The notes under the pieces: generated by a model
Seen by the model: only the letters and a program-made list of their open reading frames with translations
What the model was told of the DNA's origin: nothing
Databases searched by the model: none
Translations under genes and position numbers: made by a program
Shown: positions 58,409 to 64,000 of the stretch, piece by piece
How the letters are laid out: each line of letters starts with the position of its first letter
Position numbering within the stretch: position 1 is the stretch's first letter
DNA from: Colwellia sp. 75C3
GTDB taxonomy: Bacteria > Pseudomonadota > Gammaproteobacteria > Enterobacterales > Alteromonadaceae
DNA: 64,000 nucleotides
Assembly: GCF_002836255.1 (NCBI RefSeq)
Contig: NZ_PJAU01000033.1
Coordinates: forward strand, 124,001 to 188,000
Direction: 5' to 3'

Positions 58409-59230
58409 TTAGTTAAAACGTAAGTCTAACCAAGTTAATAACACCTGATAAAAATCATCAAGATGAGAAATAAATGGCGCATGAGAAGCATGACTAAATA
58501 AGTGCAAGTCACTGCTAGGCACTAAATAAGTAATTTTTTCGATCACTGCTTTCGGCACTAAGCTATCGTTATGTCCGTATAAACGTAAAAAAGGTTTGTT
58601 GATAGTTGATAAATTTAGACGTAAATCGCAGTGACTTAATAATGTGAGCGAATCGGATAACGTTTTTTGGCTCGGAAGCGGGTGTGCCATAACTAGCTGG
58701 GTGATCAGTTTCAAATCTTGTCGAATATGAGGGCTACCCATCGCTTGAATTTTTAAGAAACCACTAATTGTTTTGGCGGTATCCTTGGCCAATTGGCTAT
58801 GAAAGCTATCGAGAACATTTTCCTTTATACCCGGCCAATTATCTAAGGTCTGTTCGACAAAATATGGACTACTGGCAACGGTAATTAATGCTAATACTTT
58901 TTCGGGATACTTGAGCGACATTTCCGTTGCGATTAGCCCACCTAATGACCAACCAAGGTAAATAGCAGGTTGGTCAATTACTTGCCCAATATGATGGCAA
59001 ATATTGGCTAAAGAATAAGGAGTTATATCAATCCCACTATTGAGTCCAAAGCCAGGTAGATCAATCGTTATTATTTGATAGTTATTCTCTTTATTTTCAT
59101 TGAATAATGCCAATAGTGGCTGCCAAACACCTGAATTTAAGCCCCAACCATGAAGTAGAACAATAGGAATTACTTTTTTATTGAGAGAGTTATTAGGAGG
59201 AAATGTGGAAAATGTTAAGCTTTTTGCCAT
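58409..59230 (-). CDS. bioH: Pimeloyl-ACP methyl ester carboxylesterase
   Basis: BioH removes the methyl group that disguised pimeloyl-ACP during biotin synthesis. The alpha/beta-hydrolase shows LLHGWGLNSGVWQPL, the nucleophile Ser95 in GWSLGG, Asp in YGHNDSLVP, and His in SHASHAPF. The length of 273 slightly exceeds E. coli (256). It is divergent from comF, as in E. coli (bioH-gntX). Confidence 0.92.
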   Translation of the reverse strand: MAKSLTFSTFPPNNSLNKKVIPIVLLHGWGLNSGVWQPLLALFNENKENNYQIITIDLPGFGLNSGIDITPYSLANICHHIGQVIDQPAIYLGWSLGGLIATEMSLKYPEKVLALITVASSPYFVEQTLDNWPGIKENVLDSFHSQLAKDTAKTISGFLKIQAMGSPHIRQDLKLITQLVMAHPLPSQKTLSDSLTLLSHCDLRLNLSTINKPFLRLYGHNDSLVPKAVIEKITYLVPSSDLHLFSHASHAPFISHLDDFYQVLLTWLDLRFN

Positions 59231-59301
59231 GCTTGTTACTGCACTATAAATATCATGGTATTAGTTTATATCATATTGAACGATAGCTAAAGGTAAGCAC
59301 A

Positions 59302-60114
59302 ATGGCATGGAAGCTAGCTTTAATAAAGTTTAAGACGTGTTGTACTAATACCCTAAGTAGTATTAGTTGTTGTGACTTATGCGGTGCAAACGTTGGTAAT
59401 AGTGTATTAGTCGGTTATTCACTGCCACAGGCATTACTCTGTCAATATTGTATAAACGACTTACCTTATTTTAATCAGAACCTAATCACGGGTAATTTAT
59501 TAAGTTGGCCAGCGATTCATCGAGCTTTACCTCATATTCACTTTGACCAGCTATTTGCTTTATCGCCCTATATTTACCCATTTAATAAATGGTTAGGTCA
59601 AATGAAATATTTAGGTCGTTTCGAGTTAGCAAATTTGTTTAGTGCCTTGCTCTGTGCTCAGTGGCAAGCAATGTTAATGAAAAAAGCTGCAATATCTATT
59701 GAAATACGACCTATTGATTTAGTTATATCCGTTCCCTTACATGTCAATAAGTGGCAGATTCGAGGTTATAACCAAGCGCACCTCATAGCAAAGTCTTTTG
59801 CCGGACAATTGGCACTACCCTATGATGCTAATGTAGTGATGAGAGTAAAAAACAATGAGAGTCAGATGGGGAAAACAGGTAGCCAACGGCGAAAAAATTT
59901 AGCTGATGCCTTTTTTTTGCAAGAAAAGTTAGCAAGCCATATCAAACATGTATTGATTATTGACGATGTGGTTACCACGGGCACCACCGCTAGTGAAATA
60001 AGTAAACTACTAAAACAAGCAGGGGTTGAAACCGTTACTTTAGTAACGGTTTGTTTAACTTTACCTAATGCAAAGAAGAGTGGAGTCGTTATACCAATTC
60101 CGTTAAATTATTGA
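59302..60114 (+). CDS. comF: ComF-family phosphoribosyltransferase-like protein (GntX)
   Basis: The 270-residue protein has an N-terminal zinc finger (CDLCG, then CQYC) and a C-terminal PRPP-binding domain with VLIIDDVVTTGTTASEI (Asp221, Asp222). It resembles ComF of competence and E. coli GntX; the role in non-competent species is unclear. Its last residues (IPIPLNY) and stop are encoded by the left end of a dispersed element (60092 onward), so the native C-terminus has been replaced. Confidence 0.9.
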   Translation: MAWKLALIKFKTCCTNTLSSISCCDLCGANVGNSVLVGYSLPQALLCQYCINDLPYFNQNLITGNLLSWPAIHRALPHIHFDQLFALSPYIYPFNKWLGQMKYLGRFELANLFSALLCAQWQAMLMKKAAISIEIRPIDLVISVPLHVNKWQIRGYNQAHLIAKSFAGQLALPYDANVVMRVKNNESQMGKTGSQRRKNLADAFFLQEKLASHIKHVLIIDDVVTTGTTASEISKLLKQAGVETVTLVTVCLTLPNAKKSGVVIPIPLNY

Positions 60115-60248
60115 CCACTTGTACTGGCTAAAATTCTCCATGACGGCGTTGCTTTCAATCCCAATAGCCAGCTATTGCTCAATCAAGCGCCTTGCCCTGA
60201 AATATTTTCACTTCGTACAACAAGATCAGAAACTTATCGGGATTGGTA
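60092..60248. repeat. Dispersed 157-bp element, copy F, in the end of comF
   Basis: It begins TACCAATTCCG and ends GGGATTGGTA, and is almost identical to copy A at 3235-3391. The first 23 bases are inside comF and provide its stop. The rest fills the gap to the converging peptidase gene. Confidence 0.92.
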
Positions 60249-60268
60249 TTACTTAATCGTTTATACAT

Positions 60269-62881
60269 TTATTTATATGACGCAGAAAACGCTTTACTGA
60301 AAAATAAACTATTAGCGAGTAATTTTGCACTACCATGCCAGTAACCTCTAAATGCCAATACCTCTGTTGTTGCTATTACTCTGCCTTTACCAACGTTGTG
60401 AGCAATAATCGCGGCATTATGTGCTAATCGATTAACTAAATTTTTGTCAGTATAGCCACTAAGTAATGGTGCAGGCGTATATTGAGCTAATGTAACAAAC
60501 GGTTGCTTAGGATGTTCCATAATTAAATTACTATTACGAAACATAGGCAATAATGTTTGCTGGTAACCATAAGCTAGCGGATGACTAATATCTAGTTCTA
60601 CTTGGAAAATCGCGCCTGCAATACGTTTACGGCTAGCAAGACCTTCTTTATCTTGATAGCTGAGACCCTCATTATCAAACAACTGATTTATTTGATCTTT
60701 ACTAACAAATCGAGCTTGTAATATTTCTTGCTTTGCTAACCACCGAGCTGCACGTTTTTGGCCGATAATGACACCACCTTGTTCAACCCACTTTTTCAAT
60801 TGCTTAGCGGTATGTTCAGTAACATGCTGGTAATTACCATCAACGAGAATGATATGCGTATAACTTGATAGATCGACCCGACTTAACTGAGCATGATCAA
60901 TAATAGAGAGTGGAATGTTTAAGGTTTCATCAAGATAAAATCGGACTTCGCCTGCCTCATATTGAGACATACCGGAGCCACCTAATAAGAGCGTCTTAGC
61001 CTTACTAATTGGCTTTAATGAACTACTACCGATATCTACGCCTTTCATTGTTAAACCGGTACTTATACTGTCTAATTTAATACCTGTGCTGTTACTGGCG
61101 GCAAGTAAAGTCGCTTGCCAGTCTGGATTTTGTTGAATACCAGCGGGGATTACTATGCTGCCTGTTCTGAAATTCTTATTTTTACCGTTGATTACACTGG
61201 TAAAAGTCTTAGTTGCCACTCGTGCTTTGATATTATTAGCTAGCAGGTTATTAAGTAATTTTGGCGCCAAAAAATGATGCCATTCAAAAATATAGCCGTA
61301 AGCAGAACTACTTTTACTGTTTTGTGAGAACTCTGCTGGTTTAGTCCATGCTTGATTAGCAATTTTTAGCCCGCGAGTACGGTTTATTTGGGTCGATTCA
61401 ATATTCATTGCTAACGGCATTGTCCAACCGGAAACATCATAAAAAGTATTATCTTTAAAATCTGTCTGTTGATTGAACAAAGCTTGAATTAGTCGAAATT
61501 GAGGTTGTGCAAGCGGTATATAATAGCTGTTATTCTTTTGATATTTTTTATCCTTAAATTCAAAGTCAGCATTCAGTGGATAAGCATTTATTTTATGCTG
61601 TGCAAGTTTTGATAACAAAGCATTGAGACGGAAGTGATCCTTGCTTTCATGTAACAAATAACCGGAGAAATTTTCTTTTTTTGCTAGTTTATCGCTTTGC
61701 TGATAAAAATCACTGCGGTATTGCTTTAATTGCTCTCTATTTTTCCAAGCACCATTGATGGTGGAAAGCGATGTGGTGACATGATTTTTTATACTAAATT
61801 CTAAAGTAAGTAAGCCATTGATTGTCTCTTGCTGCATTCCTCTCGCGCTGGCTTGCTCGAACAAAATACCAATACTGCCATTGATATCAGGGTAGGTTGA
61901 GCCTTTACCGTAATAGAAATCATCGAAATTCTCTTCACTATAATAAAGACGTTTTTGCTTATCTAATGCCGCAGCATGAAAGGTAGCTAAGGTAGTGGTT
62001 AATTCGACATTTCTCTTTGGAGTCAGAGGATGAGTACGACTTTGAATGCCGGGTTGAAAAAAGTAACTGCTGTTATGGCCCATTTCATGAAAATCACCAA
62101 CAACATGGGGTTGGTATTGATGGAAATATTTTAATCTGTGCTGGCTTTCTTGTTGAGAGAGTAATAACCAGTCACGGTTTAAATCAAACCAAAAATGATT
62201 GGTACGACCGGTAACCCAGTCTTGATGGTGCTCAATGTGGTTGGTATCGCTATTGTCAGTAGAGTTACGATAAGTACTAACCCAATTAACAAATCTATCC
62301 ATACCATCAGGGTTGATACTCGGCTCTAATACGATCACCGTATTGGCAAGTAACTCAGCCATTTTTTCATCAGTATTTGCCGCTAAATAATAGGCAACTA
62401 TCATGGCAGCATTAGCGCCACTTATTTCATCGCCATGTACGCTGTAACCTAACCAAATAACTAAGGGTGCATTGCCAGCCATTTGTTTATCAAGTTGACG
62501 TTTCTTTAAAGAAGTCTTTTGATTAGCCTTTACAGAAGGCTTTTGTGAAAGAATATCTCGGTCATTGAGAATATTTGACAGATTAGCTAAGTTTTTAGCA
62601 CTAGAAATGGTCACCAGTAGCTGCTCTCGCTGCTGGGCTGTTTTCCCCATCGAGGTGATACTGACACGTTCAGAATCTTTGGCCAGCTGATAAAAATAGT
62701 TTTTTAGTTGATCATGCCTGACATGGCGCTGGCCAATTTCAAAGCCTAAACTATTGCTAGGTAAGGAGATTTCGCTATTAAATTGACTACCAGTAGGTAA
62801 GTAATCTTGTACCGGCATAGCAATAAGCTTGGTAGAGCAGAGCAGAGTAATTGATAAAATTATAATTCGTATAAGTAACAT
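60269..62881 (-). CDS. Secreted M14-family zinc carboxypeptidase-like protein
   Basis: The 870-residue protein has a signal peptide and an M14 domain. Zinc ligands are His149 and Glu152 in YSVHGDE and a His in VGDFHEMG; substrate contacts lie in PSINPDGMDRF and FDLNRDW. The C-terminal 250 residues resemble a class-I glutamine-amidotransferase-like domain, as in large bacterial M14 proteins. It should trim peptides in the periplasm or outside the cell. GAGG lies before the ATG. It converges on comF. Confidence 0.88.
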   Translation of the reverse strand: MLLIRIIILSITLLCSTKLIAMPVQDYLPTGSQFNSEISLPSNSLGFEIGQRHVRHDQLKNYFYQLAKDSERVSITSMGKTAQQREQLLVTISSAKNLANLSNILNDRDILSQKPSVKANQKTSLKKRQLDKQMAGNAPLVIWLGYSVHGDEISGANAAMIVAYYLAANTDEKMAELLANTVIVLEPSINPDGMDRFVNWVSTYRNSTDNSDTNHIEHHQDWVTGRTNHFWFDLNRDWLLLSQQESQHRLKYFHQYQPHVVGDFHEMGHNSSYFFQPGIQSRTHPLTPKRNVELTTTLATFHAAALDKQKRLYYSEENFDDFYYGKGSTYPDINGSIGILFEQASARGMQQETINGLLTLEFSIKNHVTTSLSTINGAWKNREQLKQYRSDFYQQSDKLAKKENFSGYLLHESKDHFRLNALLSKLAQHKINAYPLNADFEFKDKKYQKNNSYYIPLAQPQFRLIQALFNQQTDFKDNTFYDVSGWTMPLAMNIESTQINRTRGLKIANQAWTKPAEFSQNSKSSSAYGYIFEWHHFLAPKLLNNLLANNIKARVATKTFTSVINGKNKNFRTGSIVIPAGIQQNPDWQATLLAASNSTGIKLDSISTGLTMKGVDIGSSSLKPISKAKTLLLGGSGMSQYEAGEVRFYLDETLNIPLSIIDHAQLSRVDLSSYTHIILVDGNYQHVTEHTAKQLKKWVEQGGVIIGQKRAARWLAKQEILQARFVSKDQINQLFDNEGLSYQDKEGLASRKRIAGAIFQVELDISHPLAYGYQQTLLPMFRNSNLIMEHPKQPFVTLAQYTPAPLLSGYTDKNLVNRLAHNAAIIAHNVGKGRVIATTEVLAFRGYWHGSAKLLANSLFFSKAFSASYK

Positions 62882-63077
62882 CTAGATGGCCTCGTTTATA
62901 GACTCGTCTAAGGTATCAAACAAAAGCATAAAAATCATTAGCACATAACCAAATAGCAGCGTAAAATAGTCATACTTGAGTAAAACAGTCAGGTATTTTT
63001 TCAACTGAATATTCTAAAGTGACGTTAAAGTGATTTTAAAGTATTAAAAGTATCCGAGAGCAGAGAGAGCTAACACA

Positions 63078-63656
63078 ATGATCACTATTTCAGAAAATGC
63101 ACAAAAGCATTTTATCAAATTACTTTCGCAGCAAGCTGAAGGTACCCATATCCGTGTTTTTGTTGTAAACCCTGGCACCGCGAAAGCTGAATGTGGCGTT
63201 TCATACTGCCCTCCTGACGCGGTTGAAGCAGATGATATAACTCTGCCTTTTGAAGGCTTTTCAGCGATGATTGATGCTGATAGTAAAGGCTTTTTAGAAG
63301 AAGCTGAAATTGATTTTACTACCGATCAAATGGGCTCACAGCTTACTTTGAAAGCCCCTAACGCTAAATTACGTAAAGTAGCTGATGACGCACCGTTATT
63401 TGAACGTGTGCATTACTTCTTACAAGCTGAAGTTAACCCTCAGTTAGCAGGTCATGGCGGTGAATGTACTTTAGTTGAAATAACTGAAGATGGTTATGCT
63501 GTATTACAATTTGGCGGTGGCTGTAATGGTTGTGCACAAATTGATGTCACGGTAAAAGATGGCATTGAAAAGCAATTGATTGACTTGATGGGTGGCGAAA
63601 TAAAAGGCGTTAAAGATGCTACAGAGCATGAGCGCGGTGATCATTCGTATTACTAA
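63078..63656 (+). CDS. nfuA: Fe/S biogenesis protein NfuA
   Basis: NfuA carries [4Fe-4S] clusters to target enzymes. The N-terminal domain is A-type-like but lacks the usual cysteines; the C-terminal Nfu domain has GGCNGCAQ with Cys149 and Cys152, the same positions as in E. coli. The length is 192 (E. coli 191). Proximity to bioH and comF matches E. coli. Confidence 0.97.
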   Translation: MITISENAQKHFIKLLSQQAEGTHIRVFVVNPGTAKAECGVSYCPPDAVEADDITLPFEGFSAMIDADSKGFLEEAEIDFTTDQMGSQLTLKAPNAKLRKVADDAPLFERVHYFLQAEVNPQLAGHGGECTLVEITEDGYAVLQFGGGCNGCAQIDVTVKDGIEKQLIDLMGGEIKGVKDATEHERGDHSYY

Positions 63657-63695
63657 AATTTAGTTTATACGAGTAGTTAATATGATTAACTTCAC

Positions 63696-63956
63696 ATGAT
63701 TAAATTATTAGATAAAATAGGCCAAAATCCACAATACAGTTTAACACTGTTCTTACGTGGACTTGGCCTTTTTGTTATTGGCTTGATCTTTGTTGCTTTG
63801 GGATATTTTTATCATCACCTTTGGCAAATTATTGGCATTATAACACTGGCACTGGCCTGCTTATTGTCAGCATGGGGCTATTTAGGCATCTTTGCCAATC
63901 GTTGGTTAAATATTCTTTATCGCTCTCGACCCGCTAACAAACGATCTACTAAATGA
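63696..63956 (+). CDS. Small inner-membrane protein, function unknown
   Basis: The 86-residue protein has two or three membrane helices (LFLRGLGLFVIGLIFVALGYF, then LWQIIGIITLALACLLSAWGYLGIF) and a basic C-terminus. No family is recognised. Its stop overlaps the next start in ATGA, so the two are coupled. Confidence 0.72.
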   Translation: MIKLLDKIGQNPQYSLTLFLRGLGLFVIGLIFVALGYFYHHLWQIIGIITLALACLLSAWGYLGIFANRWLNILYRSRPANKRSTK

Positions 63957-64000
63957 AACTTATCATTACCTTAATAAAACAATATTGGCTTATCCTTACT
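63953..64000 (+). CDS. Start of a further membrane protein (partial)
   Basis: An ATG overlapping the previous stop opens a frame MKLIITLIKQYWLILT that continues past the window edge. The hydrophobic start suggests a membrane protein or signal. The product cannot be assigned from 16 residues. Confidence 0.55.
   Translation, partial: MKLIITLIKQYWLILT

Overview
The window looks like chromosomal DNA from a psychrophilic marine gammaproteobacterium of the Colwelliaceae (Colwellia-like). The basis is strongly AT-rich DNA, protein sequences that read like Alteromonadales orthologues, and several gammaproteobacterial gene orders: ftsY-ftsE-ftsX-rpoH, tatABC-tatD-hemB, rhlB-gppA opposite trxA and rho, ubiD-fre, slmA-coaBC opposite radC-rpmB-rpmG-mutM with coaD, and bioH opposite comF and nfuA. 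Species assignment is inference only. I saw no rRNA, tRNA, CRISPR array, prophage or transposase gene.

Layout. 1-24 kb is the accessory half. It holds a partial secreted GH18 chitinase, aspartase with a LysR regulator, a lipoprotein built from InlB-like, BIG2-like and RCC1-like repeats, and a putative peptide-use locus (secreted S9 peptidase, a membrane-anchored winged-helix regulator with a TolB-like propeller, and a large TonB-dependent receptor). It continues with a SapC-family protein, a long coiled-coil protein with internal DNA repeats, a DUF416/YjaG protein and a secreted class-C beta-lactamase-like hydrolase. 24-64 kb is mostly housekeeping: DNA repair (ogt, mutM, radC), rRNA methylation (rsmD), protein targeting (ftsY, tatABC), division (ftsEX, slmA), heat-shock sigma factor, heme (hemB), ubiquinone (ubiD, fre), transcription termination (rho), RNA helicase (rhlB), CoA (coaBC, coaD), biotin (bioH), Fe-S delivery (nfuA) and peptidases (pepD, M14).

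What stands out. (1) A family of dispersed, non-coding elements of about 157 bp has terminal inverted repeats and a shared core. Copies or remnants lie at 3235, 20821 (three in tandem), 25160, 45342, 46255 and 60092. One supplies the last codons and stop of comF, two bracket fre, and the ends of several form TATAAT-like boxes just upstream of ftsY, fre and the DUF416 gene. (2) A different 266-bp element with terminal inverted repeats separates ftsY from ftsEX. (3) A ParA/ParF-type ATPase with a ribbon-helix-helix partner, preceded by a PilZ protein, sits between radC and rpmBG, where many relatives have nothing. (4) The regulator, peptidase and TonB-receptor cluster at 9.5-17.4 kb could be a self-contained peptide-scavenging system. 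(5) A perfect 28-bp palindrome lies between a divergent GST gene and a TetR gene.

Most genes could be assigned from motifs. Small secreted proteins, the coiled-coil protein and some membrane proteins could not.
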